Source: Sipunculus nudus (taxonomy: Eukaryota > Annelida > Sipuncula > Golfingiida > Sipunculidae). From it: 64,000 bases of DNA. The notes under the pieces were generated by a model. That model made no database searches. It worked only from the letters and a program-made list of their open reading frames with translations, and was not told where the DNA came from. The position numbers were made by a program, and so were the translations under genes. Shown here piece after piece: positions 34,907 through 46,200 of the stretch (its first letter is position 1; every line of letters begins with the position of its first letter). The stretch is from assembly GCA_026874595.1 (NCBI GenBank), contig CM049316.1, positions 10,096,839-10,160,838 of the forward strand, read 5' to 3'.

Positions 34907-36533
34907 AGGCCTCTGTCTCACCTTCACGATCTGGACTACGCTTTAGCTACGATTTGGGAAATGGTGGTGGCAGGGATAAAGGTCGTGGCGCAGTGGGTGT
35001 GAATCATGGAGGTCGGGATGGGTCATGGAAGGACGGGAGAGGGCTAAGACTTTTGTACCGGCGATCAAAAGTGTTGTGAAGCCACTACCCTTTTTTTCCG
35101 AATCGGAACTCTATCGTAAGTTGATCATCATTAATCGGGAGGCTGTTTTGGTCCTGTTTTCTTCTGTTGTGATTATTATCACTTATTGTCGCGATTAAAC
35201 ATGATTACCAACGTCGTGAGTCCATCGTGATAAATCGCGATTGATCGTAATGGAATCGTTGCTTATCGCAGACCTTCGTGGTTAATATTCTTCCAGGTCG
35301 TAGAGCTATTGTATTAAAAAAAGGACCCAGTCACCAATAAAAGATGTTGAATTCCCATGAAAAATAGCTTTTTCCCTTTAAGATAAAGCTGTACTTGTAA
35401 AAAATTTTGCTCTGAAACGGTTTGCTTATTCCTGTAAGCAGAGGACCTGGCGCGATCACAGGTGTCAACATAAACTGAACGCGTGCTTCGCCCAGGCCAC
35501 AACACTTGTTCGCCAGGAGAAGCCCAGACTGACTTGGCCCAAATATGTAATACAGGTTCCCGTTGGCTGAAACACGCGGCCTTGTTATAATAAACATACA
35601 ATTACGTGGACTGTGTTTACCAACACGCGGAGCCATAACAAGGTGATAAACAGCCGTACTGAGCCGAGGTATTGAGACTGTGTGCTGGGATGGTTTAGCT
35701 GGGAAACTTTTGTATAAAGCAAAACTGAATTGGTAGTGTGAAAGAATAGACATAATATTGCCCCTGATTATGTCTCTTTAATCTCAGCGACATTGTAGCA
35801 CCGTCGCAGCAGATGACACCGTGGAGTCTCTTTCAGAACAACGCATGAATGTTGTGGCTACGATTAGTCGGGTCAAGATGATGAATGTGTGACCTTTACA
35901 TTTAAGGGTGTTACTTCCACCAGGGCACAACAGTCATACTGAATCCGCCCCTTAATCCGGATGCTCACCAATATCTAACGGTCCTTGGTCCGTGTCCTAT
36001 CTGATAACAGTCTAACTAATGAAAACGGGACAAGAGTAAAAACATGACTTCCTTTGCGGAAGCAATGAGAGATGATGAGAAAATCGCCTACACTGCACTT
36101 TAAGCCATATAGCTTATTGATAGTACAAGATGATCTCTGGAGTGTATAGTGGATGGAATTATGGACCATCAGCGGGGATCGATTTACCGTTCGGTAGACT
36201 CCGGGAGGTCCTCACCCTTCAAATTACTGCTTTGTGAGGCATATGATGAGACCAAATGAGACCAGGATGGGATTACAGACACGGTATGATGATGATGATA
36301 CGAGCGGATGGGCTTCATGCTCCGGTTACCATTGACCGCGGGAAGTCAAAGCCTTATCCTAACCCCGCCTGTCCGTGCACCCAATGACCGGCTGTCTCCG
36401 CGGGAATCCACCAGTCACGTCAGTGTCGTCTGCTTCACAAAACATGAGTCATGAAAAACGGGATTTACGATGTAATCAACAGTACCGGCGAATAGTGTTT
36501 TGATGTATCACTGGAAAAAATCTATATTAATTC

Positions 36534-36535
<2 letters not shown>
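34907..36535. other. DNA without a recognisable gene next to the LINE fragment
   Basis: From 34907 the LINE match stops at GGCCTCTGTCTCACC, which may be the edge of another insertion. The next 370 bp are rich in TCGCGATT and TCGTGATAAATCGCG words, a style seen in small DNA transposons, but no partner terminus is found. The minus-strand frames at 35314-35753 have no known motif. Otherwise nothing is recognised. Confidence 0.4.

Positions 36536-36576
<41 letters not shown>
36536..36576. repeat. (TA)n microsatellite
   Basis: About 40 bp of perfect TA lies roughly 30 bp before the 3' end of the minus-strand LINE. Confidence 0.95.
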
Positions 36577-36578
<2 letters not shown>

Positions 36579-36604
36579 AAGTTCTAAATACAATTTAGCT
36601 ATTT

Positions 36605-36620
36605 TATTATCTTTAACTTT
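36605..36620. repeat. Target-site duplication (3' side) of the L1/Tx1-like LINE
   Basis: TATTATCTTTAACTTT is identical to 41685-41700. It abuts the poly-T that represents the LINE's A tail. Confidence 0.85.
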
Positions 36621-36940
36621 TTTTTTATTGAACATATGATACAAATACAATAACAAACAGTACACATGATGACAACAGTACATCATCATACAATGTACAT
36701 AAAACATAAACATGCATACATGTATACATTCACACTAAGGTTAATACCCACTATCCGGATGTACATAACCAACAAATACAGACAGGGTACATTATAAACA
36801 TATTGAAATAATTATGGTGAATATTTTTTTTGTTTTTGTTTTAAGATAGGTATTATTTCAGCAATGGTTTTCTTTAAAATATTTATTTTTAAATTGTTTT
36901 CATTTCTGGTCATGTATTACTATTTTACCTTTTGCTCTAG

Positions 36941-38305
36941 CTATATTTTCTTCTGTTTTATATATCTGTAATACGTAGTTTTATACATACTGAACGTAGG
37001 AATTTTTTCTTTACATTTACATGTGTATACGAAATGTTTAAAGAGTAGTATTAAAATATCTAGAAGGGTGTCGTTGGTAGTGTTCATAATTAGAAAGGTT
37101 TTTGTGAAATTGCTCATGTATACATATGAGCCTCTGTCTCTCAACCATTTTTTAAAATCAGATATTAGGCTGTATGTTATTTCACAGTGATAAAATATAT
37201 GAGAATATGTCTCTCTATCTTTTTTGCAAAAAGTGCACAGTTCTGTGTCACTTTTTTTCAATTTATAGAGGAAGGGGTTCAAAGGTAGAATCCTATGTAG
37301 TAGTTTAAACTGAAAGGTTCTTAGCTTCTCAGAAATGGTAATACTGGTTATAGTTTTGAAGGCTTCAAGTATGATTTCGTTGTTTTGTAATTCTAACTCT
37401 CTGGTCCACTTTTCCATTGGTTTGACTGGCAAAATATAGAGGTTATTTATTAAATCGCTGTAGATGAAACGTGAAGTATTACTTTTCATTCTTAAGATTT
37501 TTTTCAACCCCATGTTCTTGCAGTTGGACCCTTGGGTTATTCTTTATATCTTTTTCCAAGTTCCTGGGACTGCATGCAGCAATCCTGTGTAATGCATAAA
37601 GTTAATTGTGACTTTGTATCTGCTTATTAATTCTTCAAAGGTCAGAAATGTTACATTGTGTCCCACATTTTTAGTAATGTCTGAAATTGTTTTGACCCCT
37701 GCCTTATATAATTTATTATAAAATATTACTGTGTTATTTATTTTTATGTGAGAGTTAAACCACAAAGTTTGTGACTGAATTTCATTTGTAGAAACCATCT
37801 TAGTGTAATTGTAATTGCACCAGTATTGTAGTACTTCTTTCCAGAATGAATCACAAGAGACAATCAATTCTTTTAAGTCGTTCACTCTTAAGTTACATTT
37901 AAATATATAGGTACCTAGATTTTTTAATTGTACATTAATAATCTGTCTCCAACCATTTTCAGTGGAGCCACTAAGAAAACGTTTAACCCATGAGATTTTT
38001 AATGATTGTAACTTAGCTTGAAGATTAATCATATTTAACCCTCCTTTATCTCTCGGTGCTATTAAAGTGTTCCTCTTAACCTGGTCTTGTTGTTTATTCC
38101 ATATAAATTTAAATATTAATCTTTCCACTTCTTTAATATAAGTTTGTGATGGCTTAGGAAGTACAAGGAATAAATATATGAGTTGTGAAATAATACATGT
38201 TTTCACAATAGTTATCCTTCCAGACAAGGACATAATTCGGTGTCTCCAGATATTTATAATAGTTTTAATTTTACTAAGGATTTCTTTATAGTTAGTTTCT
38301 ATCAT
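36941..38305 (-). pseudogene. LINE ORF2 C-terminal part (connection region and CCHC knuckle), broken
   Basis: Two minus-strand pieces in the same frame are separated by a stop near 37544. The first (38305-37544) has the post-RT connection region typical of L1/Tx1 elements: LSGRITIVKTCIISQLIYLF near its start and GGLNMINLQAKLQSLKISWV further on. The second (37513-36941) contains FQFKLLHRILPLN and then CTFCKKDRETYSHIFYHC, a CCHC pattern found near the C-terminus of many LINE polyproteins and thought to help bind RNA or target DNA. The conserved spacing argues for a real domain. It is part of the same decayed element as the RT and endonuclease pieces and is not a separate gene. Confidence 0.85.
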
Positions 38306-39148
38306 TTATTCCATTCCCAATGAATTGAGATTCCTAAAATCTTAACTGGATTAGTACACCAACACAGACCTAAGTCTTTTAATTGTGCCTGATTATAAAA
38401 ATAGTTTGTTATCGGCATTATTGTTGTTGTGTTTTCTTCAAGACCTGATATTTGTTGAAACCTTTTAAATACATCCAAGACTTCTTTGATTGACATTGGT
38501 CCCCCTGTAAGAGTTTAAACAGTGTCATCTGCATACTGAATAATTTTGTGTTCCTTCTGATCAACTATTACTCCTTTTATTTTACAGTTATTCCTTATTT
38601 CATTTGCTAGTATTTCTGCTGCCAATATGAATAAGTATGGTGATAGGGGGCATCCCTGTCTAACACCTCTTGTTACTGAAAAGAAATCAGTGGCCCATAC
38701 CCTGTTCAGAACACAGCTAAAAATATTATGATATAATATCTTAATCCAGTTTGTTTGAAGATATTCTAACATTCTAACTGATCAAATGCTTTTTCAAAAT
38801 CAACTTATAACAGATAACATCCTATCTTTTTATTTTTTAAATGAGAGATAATGCTTATAATTTTTATTATATTTTCTCCGATATATCTATTTTTCATGAA
38901 ACCAGTTTGATCTAAATGTATTATTGAAGGTAAGACTAATTTAAGTTTATTGGCTAAAGTTTTGCTGATATTTTATAAACGGTATTAAGAAGGGAAAGGG
39001 GACGCCAGTTTTTCAAGAGTAGTTGGTCCTTGCCTCTCTTAGGAATGAGACATATTATCCCTTGACGCATAGTGAGTGGAAGGCAGCCATTATTATATGA
39101 GTGACTTATAGCATTTATAAAATATTCTTTTAAATCAGACCAAAACAT
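38302..39148 (-). pseudogene. LINE ORF2 reverse transcriptase, frameshifted
   Basis: The N-terminal RT blocks are at 39148-38954 (GIICLIPKRGKDQ, then LKNWRPLSLLNTVYKI). The piece at 38772-38515 is in a different frame and carries GVRQGCPLSPYLFILAAE and the catalytic box IIQYADDT with its two aspartates intact. The third piece, 38496-38302, follows an in-frame stop and has LGLCWCTNPVKILGISI, the block after YADD. The segment 38953-38773, which should hold the first catalytic aspartate, is disrupted by frameshifts. The enzyme would have copied element RNA at a nicked target; here it is inactive. Confidence 0.9.
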
Positions 39149-39480
39149 TTTATAAAAATTCTACTGGGAACCCATTTGGGCCTGGAGTCTTATTAAGGGC
39201 CATTTAATCAATAGTGTTTTTAAATTCTTCAATTTTAAATTCTTCTTCACACAAAGTCCTTTCCTCTTCATTGAGCATTTTATTATTTTCTAGTAAAAAG
39301 AAATCCCTATTAACATTATCAGACTTGGCTTGTGCTGTATATAAATTTGTATAAAATTGTAGTTCCTCATTTAATATCTCTTTGGGTTGTATTATTATTA
39401 TACCTTGTTTATCTTTGAGTTTTATTATGGATTTTCGATCAAAGTTTCATTTTTCTTAGTTAAGAAAATATTTAGTAGGT

Positions 39481-39831
39481 TTATCCCCCCTCTGAATACC
39501 AGGTGGTTCTACATCTTATAATTGCTCCTTTTGTTTTCTCTTCAACAAACTCTTTATGGTTATTAATTACTACTTCCCAAATTTCTTTGTCTTTAGTATC
39601 ACCTGTTGTGTTATATATAGTCTGTAGTTGATGAATTAACCTTTCTGAATCTTTAATTTGTTGTGTTTGTACTTTTTTCTTGTAGGCTGAATATGCTATT
39701 GTTTCTCCTCTTATCTGACATTTTAAAGTATCCCACATTAATGATGGATTTGTTCCTTTATGATTGTTAATAGTATCTTTTATACACCCTTTTTTTTGGT
39801 GATATAACTCTGATCCTTTAATAGCGAACAA
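39481..39831 (-). pseudogene. LINE ORF2 linker between endonuclease and RT, broken
   Basis: 116 codons are open on minus between the endonuclease and RT. The peptide, with AIKGSELYHQKKGCIKDT and NPSLMWDTLKCQIRGETIAY, reads like the charged linker that follows the endonuclease in L1/Tx1 ORF2 (a W-x-x-x-K-x-x-x-R-G-x-x-x-x-Y pattern). Its frame differs from both neighbours, which shows frameshifts on each side. It has no independent function that I can see. Confidence 0.7.
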
Positions 39832-40076
39832 TTTAATTTCCAGAAACCTGGTCCATTCTTATGTTCTGTTATTGCCATATTTTTTGTAATTAAAGAGTGG
39901 TCACTTTTATACCCAGCTTCAATATCAGATTGGTTTATACAACTTATTAGGCTATCATTAATTAGAAAGAAGTCAAGTCTGCAAAATACTGCATTAGGAA
40001 GATATCTCTGCCATGTATATTCTAAATGGTTGGGATATTGTAATCTCCAGATATCAGATAACTGTTCTTATTCTAT

Positions 40077-40589
40077 TCAATGGCTTATCGCTTGTCTAGA
40101 TTTCATGTGACTTTTTGAATGCCCGCCCTTTTTATCTAAGTTTGGATTAAGAGTTAAATTAAAATCTCCACCTATTATTAAATTGCCTGTAAAATTGGTG
40201 CTGATAACATTAATAAGTTCCTCAAAGAAGCAAGGTTCGTCCTTATTTGGTGCATATATGTTAACAAAGGAGATCTCATGTTGACCTATTATTGTATTAA
40301 TAATTAAATATCTCCCATGATTATCCCTTCTTACACCTTTTATCTCTAAGCCAGTTTTGTTTTTAATTAATGTACATACCCCTCTTGCTTGGTTAGTGCC
40401 GTGGCTAAAATATATCTGATGTCCCCATTCTGATTTCCATTTATTTTCACATTTTGAAGTACTATGAGTCTCTTGTAAAAATATAATATGACATTCTGTC
40501 TTGTTTAACCAATGAAAAACTTCTCTTCTTTTAGAATAACTGGCGAGTCCTCTGACATTCAATGAAACTATCTGACAAGTATTAGACAT
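40077..40589 (-). pseudogene. LINE ORF2 AP-like endonuclease domain
   Basis: 170 codons are open on the minus strand from the probable ORF2 start MSNTCQIVSLNVRGL. Endonuclease/exonuclease/phosphatase motifs occur in the expected order: SLNVRGL (Asn), FLQETHS (catalytic Glu), a GVCTLIKN strand, FVNIYAPN, and GGDFNLTLNPNLDKKGG (catalytic Asp and Asn). In LINEs this domain nicks the target DNA to prime reverse transcription. The frame ends in a stop about 170 residues in, before the final SDH-type motif, so the protein is truncated. The ATG lies about 420 bp downstream of the last leader repeat, with no upstream ORF1. Confidence 0.9.
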
Positions 40590-41012
40590 ATATGTACTAT
40601 GTTAATTATTTTTTTGACAAAAGATTTAAAGATATATATTAATGCAATTTTTGTCATTAATGTCCCCACATTACATAAAATAGCTATGACGAACATACAG
40701 AAAATAACAAAAGTTACTAAGTAACTAAGATAACAGATACGTGACCCGATAACATGCTTCCAAGTTATGATATGTAGTAAGTTCTGATGCATCTTGCAAC
40801 AGAAAGAATACCAATCAAATGCTGACTACTTATCAGCGGAGCTCTTTATTATGTTTATAGTAATTAAAAAGAAACTTAACTTTTTACAGTAAACAAGGTA
40901 ATCTAACAAAATTTTAAGTTATAAAAATATATTCTATCCTATATGGCAGATTATATGAACAAACCTAATCGATACAGCAGTCCTATTAAGATGCATAATA
41001 TGTCATGTCTTG

Positions 41013-41684
41013 TGACCTCTAACCTAATTAATATATCGGTAAATGCATTTTGCTGAGACTTTAAATCAAGTGAAATCTGTATTGGTAAATATTTATGAGT
41101 TTAATAGAATAAATCAATCATATTTTGGCGTCATCATGGTGCCATCAAAATCTGTTGACCTCTGACCTCATTAAATGAACATAGATTTAAGGGGAGATGT
41201 TATATTGGTTCAATTAGAGTTGAGTTTCACTAAAGTCTACAGTATTCCTGGTAATTTATTGCAATTACACCAGTCCCTTAATGACCTCTGGCCTCATTAA
41301 TTATGTATGGATTTTCTTGCCTATAGTTGACTTGGGCAAAATAATCTGTAGGTAAAAGGTTGTGGAGTTTGTGAAGTTCTATCAAATCAAGTAAATTATT
41401 GCTGTGATATTACAAGATTAGCAGGCCCTAAAAGTAGCCTGGTGTCCTCTGGCCTAATTAAATATACAAATTTTCTGAGAATTTAATTCACGGTAGAAAC
41501 TCTATTGGTTAACATTTATAACTTGCATGAAAATCAATCAGATATTTGGTGAGGCATCTCAGTGCCACCAAAGTCTAATGACTTCTGCTCCCATTATGTG
41601 CATGGATTTTCATAATTTTTTTCATGTTCCGATTAAGTTATCATGATGGCCTCACAAAGTAGCTTGGTGACCTCTGACCTCACA
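41013..41684 (-). promoter_or_regulatory. LINE 5' leader: decayed tandem repeats with DR1-like nuclear-receptor sites
   Basis: Plus-strand TGACCTCTGACCT (AGGTCAGAGGTCA on minus, two AGGTCA half-sites one base apart) is perfect at 41156-41168 and 41668-41680. Decayed versions lie at 41013 (TGACCTCTAACCT), 41282 (TGACCTCTGGCCT), 41443 (TGTCCTCTGGCCT) and 41579 (TGACTTCTGCTCC). Spacings are 143, 126, 161, 136 and 89 bp. Surrounding words (GTGCCACCAAAGTCT, ATGGATTTTC, AGTAGCCTGG) also recur, so these are tandem units. They lie inside the insertion, directly upstream of the coding part. I infer a promoter role by analogy with mouse L1 monomers; DR1 as an RXR/HNF4/PPAR-type site is established knowledge. 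Confidence 0.65.
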
Positions 41685-41700
41685 TATTATCTTTAACTTT
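41685..41700. repeat. Target-site duplication (5' side) of the L1/Tx1-like LINE
   Basis: TATTATCTTTAACTTT is identical to 36605-36620. It immediately precedes unrelated sequence (AACATCCATAAAT) and follows the last leader unit. Confidence 0.85.
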
Positions 41701-41826
41701 AACATCCATAAATATTTCACATTTTAAAAAATAACTGACTTGTTCAGTGCCATTTTGAAACATCTACAGTTTTAACTTAATGAACAAACGCTCTGATTTG
41801 CTTATTGGGTGTATGCTGCATTTATT

Positions 41827-42269
41827 CTGTAATCACTTCTTCTTAACCACTGCTTGATATAGCAGGGTTTACTGGGTTATGCCACTGGCCTGTGACAGAG
41901 GACATGTGTACCTAAGTGTTAAACCCGCAGTCCCTTCAGAAATGTTGCTTTATAATTTTAATTTAAAGAAGATAAAGGAAAACATAGCCTCTTTTGATCA
42001 AAGAATCAAATATATGAAAAAGAATGAAATAATATTAAAGGTAAGGAAAAGCTACATTTCGATGGCGTTTGACCCGAGAAGAATATGAGCACTGTTGCAC
42101 TGTGCAGTTCCCCTTTATTTGAAGCTCTGATATCATATGAATATATTTCTGACGTAATTTGACTAAAAAGCGCACCCTAAATCCTTTTATAAGAAAAAGT
42201 GTTTCACCATAATTTGTATGAAGATATATAAATTACAACAAAAAATGTGAAAAGCGGTAATGTTTCTAA
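41827..42269 (+). repeat. Repeat B, copy 1, left part
   Basis: The sequence aligns with 47890-48354. Shared strings include CTTAACCACTGCTTGATATAG, GTGTACCTAAGT, GAAATGTTGCTTTATAATTT and TATGAATATATTTCTGACGT. The match continues after the inserted LTR at 43156-43270. The open frame 41879-42088 lies inside; the equivalent stretch of copy 2 is not cleanly open, so I do not call it a gene. Confidence 0.8.
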
Positions 42270-42273
42270 ATGG

Positions 42274-43155
42274 TGTTATGGAACCTAATATCAACAGATC
42301 ACGTAGTCGCGACGAACATAAATTTTGTAAATGAGATATAAAAAAAATCAGATTCTGTAACACTAGGCAGCGTGAAATGTCTAGGGGAATAAATAAGTCA
42401 GTCAGTTTTTTTGTTAACAAATAATTATAATTTATTTTTAAAACAATCCTAACATTACAATACACTAAATCAATACAATTACACAGTATAACAACAGTAC
42501 AACAGTAAAAAAAATACAAGTATATAAGTAAAGTGTACAGTACCTGGATACCACCACTGTCACAGCGACAACAAGTCCTTTATAACTTACAACCCAAATG
42601 AACATTCACATAAATCTTCTCAGAGAATAACAGTCCAGTTCATTCACAAAATCAATCCGTTGTAATCCAAAAGTGAAGTTTATGTTATAATCCCGAAAGC
42701 AAACTGTAGACTATGTAAGATCCGTCACAAATTTAGAAGAAAATCTACCGCACTTATTGGAAAAGGTCCACAACTGACTTACACTCTTCTGTGTCTGCTG
42801 GAATATATCTCTCCTCTCTCTCTCTCTCTTCTAAAACACAGTCCCTTATTTATAAATTTTCACCCTAAGCCGAAAACTTTCCATTTCTCGAACAATCCAA
42901 AGAACCCAATAGTACACATGTTACAGGAAACATCTAGAACAACGAATGCTGGGTTTCTACATATCAGGGTTCACACGTGGGCCGGCCCGGATCGGCCAGG
43001 CGCGAAAGCCCCAGACTAGCATGACCGCTCTGTTTACACATAGGCCGCACGCGGCCAGCTAGAACAAGGAACGCTGTAGCATAGCCACGCCCAGGGCTTG
43101 AGCCAAACACGAATCAGAATGTCAACAGCACACAATAAAACAGACATATGTAACA
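42274..43155 (-). mobile_element. Solo LTR, copy 1 (882 bp) with 4-bp ATGG duplication
   Basis: The element begins TGTTATGG and ends TATGTAACA on plus, so it has TG...CA ends and 5-bp terminal inverted repeats (TGTTA/TAACA). ATGG flanks it at 42270-42273 and 43156-43159. The paralogous repeat B at 47.9-48.4 kb has a single ATGG at the same place, an empty site. Read on minus, there is a GC-rich start region, then TTTATAAATAAGG near 42846-42858 as a possible TATA box, and AATAAATTATAATT further on. No gag, pol or second LTR is nearby, so recombination between LTRs probably removed the interior. Orientation is inferred from the TATA position. A 4-bp duplication is compatible with Ty3/gypsy- or BEL-type elements. 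Confidence 0.85.
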
Positions 43156-43270
43156 ATGGAAAAGAACAAAAACTCGCAATATATTTGTGACATTAACCCA
43201 ATTAACGTAACAAGTAGAGGTTTTCATTTCAAATGGTTGGTAATTGTTCTTATTGATACACTTGTCTTTT
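43156..43270 (+). repeat. Repeat B, copy 1, right part
   Basis: ATGGAAAAGAACAAAA and AACGTAACAAGTAG continue repeat B beyond the LTR, matching ATGGAAATGAACAAAA and AACGTAACAATAG at 48355-48412. Confidence 0.7.
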
Positions 43271-46200
43271 AGTATTATGTATCATTCCATCAATTAACAC
43301 CCGAAGTAACATAACCCGACCTGACTTACTAATCACCTGTTAACAGTCACTTTTCCTACAAGTTTTTCATTTCCGGATAACCTTAGAAACACAGAAGGTT
43401 AAATAGCAATAAATATTTAGACGGTCGTGTCTGATCAAAGGGTTACTAATCATAATGGTTATATTAATATTCTTTGAAGTGGGTTCACTCGAATATCCAG
43501 GGCTGGAAATAAGCAAATTTTCCACCAGAATTTTTTTTTATTGAAACCTATTTTCATTTATTTATTTGAATACACTGTAATGTAATACAAGGTATCGTAT
43601 AAATGTTGATATTTAGTATAATCCGTTATCACAGTCTATTTTGTCATGTAAAAAAAAAACAAAATTATAAGCATTTGCTACTGACAATAACATCAGATAT
43701 TTATAACGTAACTAGGCACGCTAGTTTAATGCCAGGGAAGCGCCATATACGTATCACAAGATACCGTCCTTTCAAAGGAACATAGGTTAGGTTTCATAAT
43801 TACTGTTATTTAATTTTGTACTGCTAAATTAAAATAAAGTACCATTGTGTTATAATCGTGACGACAATTCCTATAATATTTTAATTTCTTTAAATATTCT
43901 GAGGTGATTTAAATTTTATTTGAATCCCTTTAATATTAATAATGATAAGAATAAAAAAAAATATTAAGGAAAATTTCAAGTGCCGTCATTGACCGGACCT
44001 GCGAGCGGTGATAGGTTGTAAATTGGTGTAATACATGCAGTGTGAAAATGAAAATAAATTTATGCGAATGCCATAACATAATACAATTTCAGCAAATATA
44101 TAAGGATTCACATAATCTATGATCACTCTTTGGAATAAACCTGCGTTTCCTTGTGCTGCGTGAAACGGCAGACGTATATAGTGTTCAGTGGATCTAGCAG
44201 ATTCCCGCAGAAAGATGGTGGAGTGACGTCACTTAACGACGAATCCCAGTGTTCAAGCAGACAGTATCCGCAAAAGTCGCTCATGTTAGGAAATATTCGC
44301 GATACAGCGCAGTAGAAATTTGAGACAACTAAGTAATTGAAATCCTTTTTTTGGTCTCTACATCTATTGTCTTCGAATTTGACCTAAATAGTTTCTGGCT
44401 CTCAGTTCAGAAAATATAACACCCGCTATTAATGCTGAAGCAGATTCGTAATGGCATCTGAAGCGGACACGAAGATATGATGGATAATTAGGTTACTACT
44501 GAGCGATGCACCCCGGAAAAAACTGTAATAAAGTTCATCATATTGGAAATATCTAACGCCAGAGTTATCCAAACATCCGGCAGTAGGACCAGACAGATCT
44601 TCATGTTCCATATGATAGGTATTTACAGGGACACAATCCATGTAATTAAAGTATTTCTCCTGGCAGTAGACACACATAATTAATAAGTAATAATAACCTT
44701 GCAGGTTTTTTTAAGTATGCGAGTCTCAATGTTGTTACTTGGTCCGTATGCCTTTGCCATCCAGCGTTTAAATGTCTGCATAAATTATTCAAACAATAAG
44801 ATAAAACAAACATAAGAATCGCAGCGCAAAAAACTGTTCAAACCTCTTTTCAATCATACGATCTTACTCATAGAACAGGTCAAACTAGTTCCGTATAAGT
44901 GATCAGTACTATCTTTTTTCGTATTTTAAGTATAAAAATATTCTGAGCAGCAACTGTAAACTAAACGGTTTAGAATTACAGTCAAAAGTAAAGAGAAACT
45001 TAAACGCAGCTGTCACAAATCTCGCACAGCTCTGCCCCTGTACTCCCTGTCAGAACCTGGAAGGAAGACGTCCGAGTTGACACACATCTGACTGGGCGGC
45101 CATTACCGTCCCATACACCATGTGTATATTGTATCGTATGTCTCATTCTTGGGGAGATTTCTGTTATTTCGTAGTGATGCTGTAACTTAAATCCGATGAG
45201 CTAAGGGTGTCCGAATCCCCTTATAAACCTAACCGTAAATCTCCTCTGTGAGGTATTATTAGCCGTGACCCTTTATGACGTCACTTCTCATCACATTCTC
45301 CGAACAAGTCCGTGTTAATATCACGCCACTAATATACGTCATCCCCTTCCGTTAGAGTCGATTTTTCTCTCCCGAAAACAAACCCCTTCCAGGTAGGGTT
45401 TGTGGGACGGCATAAACTACTTTTCTAAACTGTCAAACCTCAGAATAAAATTGCACACCACACAAGGAAAATCCTTCTTTTTCACATTGCAAGTATGCCT
45501 GCTTACTTATTGTTTCTTGTTTAATTAGGTCTTATTCCTCCCTCCCAATTAATCTCGGGCAATTTATTTACCTTGAAACAATGGAATTTCTAATGGAAAT
45601 TTTATTATGAAATACAATAAATCCCTTTACTTTACATACATGCCTACGCCTTTGGTGTATTTAGTTGCCCTAGCGCATGGTAGGGAGGTTATTTCTTAGT
45701 CATAGTCTTGTGTGTACGATTCGGCGTGTTGTATACTTCTGTTAAGAGATTGGTGTAAATTTTTCCAATATGTGATATACTTTTTAAGTTGAATGTTAAG
45801 AGAGATTAAAGTTGGAAAGGTGGGATATAAATAAATATTACTAAAACGAATTATCACTTGTTAGTCATATATTCTATTGCATTGTTCATTTAATTTGTAT
45901 CTTCACACATTGTAAAATCATGCTTTGATCTCAACAGAAACACGGACAAATGACGTCATTTTCCAGGGAGGGTTTGCACAGACGCTTAGTCAATCATCAA
46001 AGAATGTTAAAAAAAGGTTCGTCTTATCACATTAATGAAAAACGATAGAAGCGTGAAACGTACATGCTACTGCAGACTGTTTCAGTAAAGGTCACCGAAG
46101 TTGCATCGTTATAAAAAATACGAACCGGCAGGCAGTATTTTCTTTCATGTTGCAATCTGTTTGACAGTGTCAGAAATAGCTTCCCGCCCGGGAGAACATG

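Larger units (their letters stand above)
36621..41684 (-). mobile_element. L1/Tx1-like non-LTR retrotransposon, complete between target duplications but inactive
   Basis: This minus-strand insertion is bounded by a perfect 16-bp duplication. The 3' end, read on minus, is CAATAAA followed by an A run. Going 5' to 3' it has about 1.1 kb of leader with decayed tandem repeats (41684-40590), an AP-like endonuclease (40589-40077), a long linker, reverse transcriptase (39148-38302), and a C-terminal region with a CCHC knuckle (37513-36941). The reading frame changes at least four times and has in-frame stops, so no functional protein can be made. No ORF1 (RRM or zinc-knuckle protein) is visible between leader and endonuclease. 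L1/Tx1 affinity is inferred from domain order, the RT block GVRQGCPLSPYLFILAAE and the connection block GGLNMINLQAKLQSLKI. Confidence 0.9.

Noticed and set aside
34907-35300. A second MITE adjoining the LINE fragment
   Set aside because: The sequence style fits, but I could not find a matching inverted terminus or a target duplication.
35314-35753. Minus-strand frames of 95 and 140 codons
   Set aside because: They overlap each other in different frames, show no domain, and lie in DNA next to transposon debris.
36536-36576. Microsatellite-targeted insertion of the LINE
   Set aside because: The TA tract is about 30 bp outside the target duplication, so the insertion point is not inside it.
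41879-42088. 69-codon frame that looks protein-like
   Set aside because: It lies in repeat B, and the aligned part of the second copy (48000-48170) has frameshifts and stops, so coding is not conserved.
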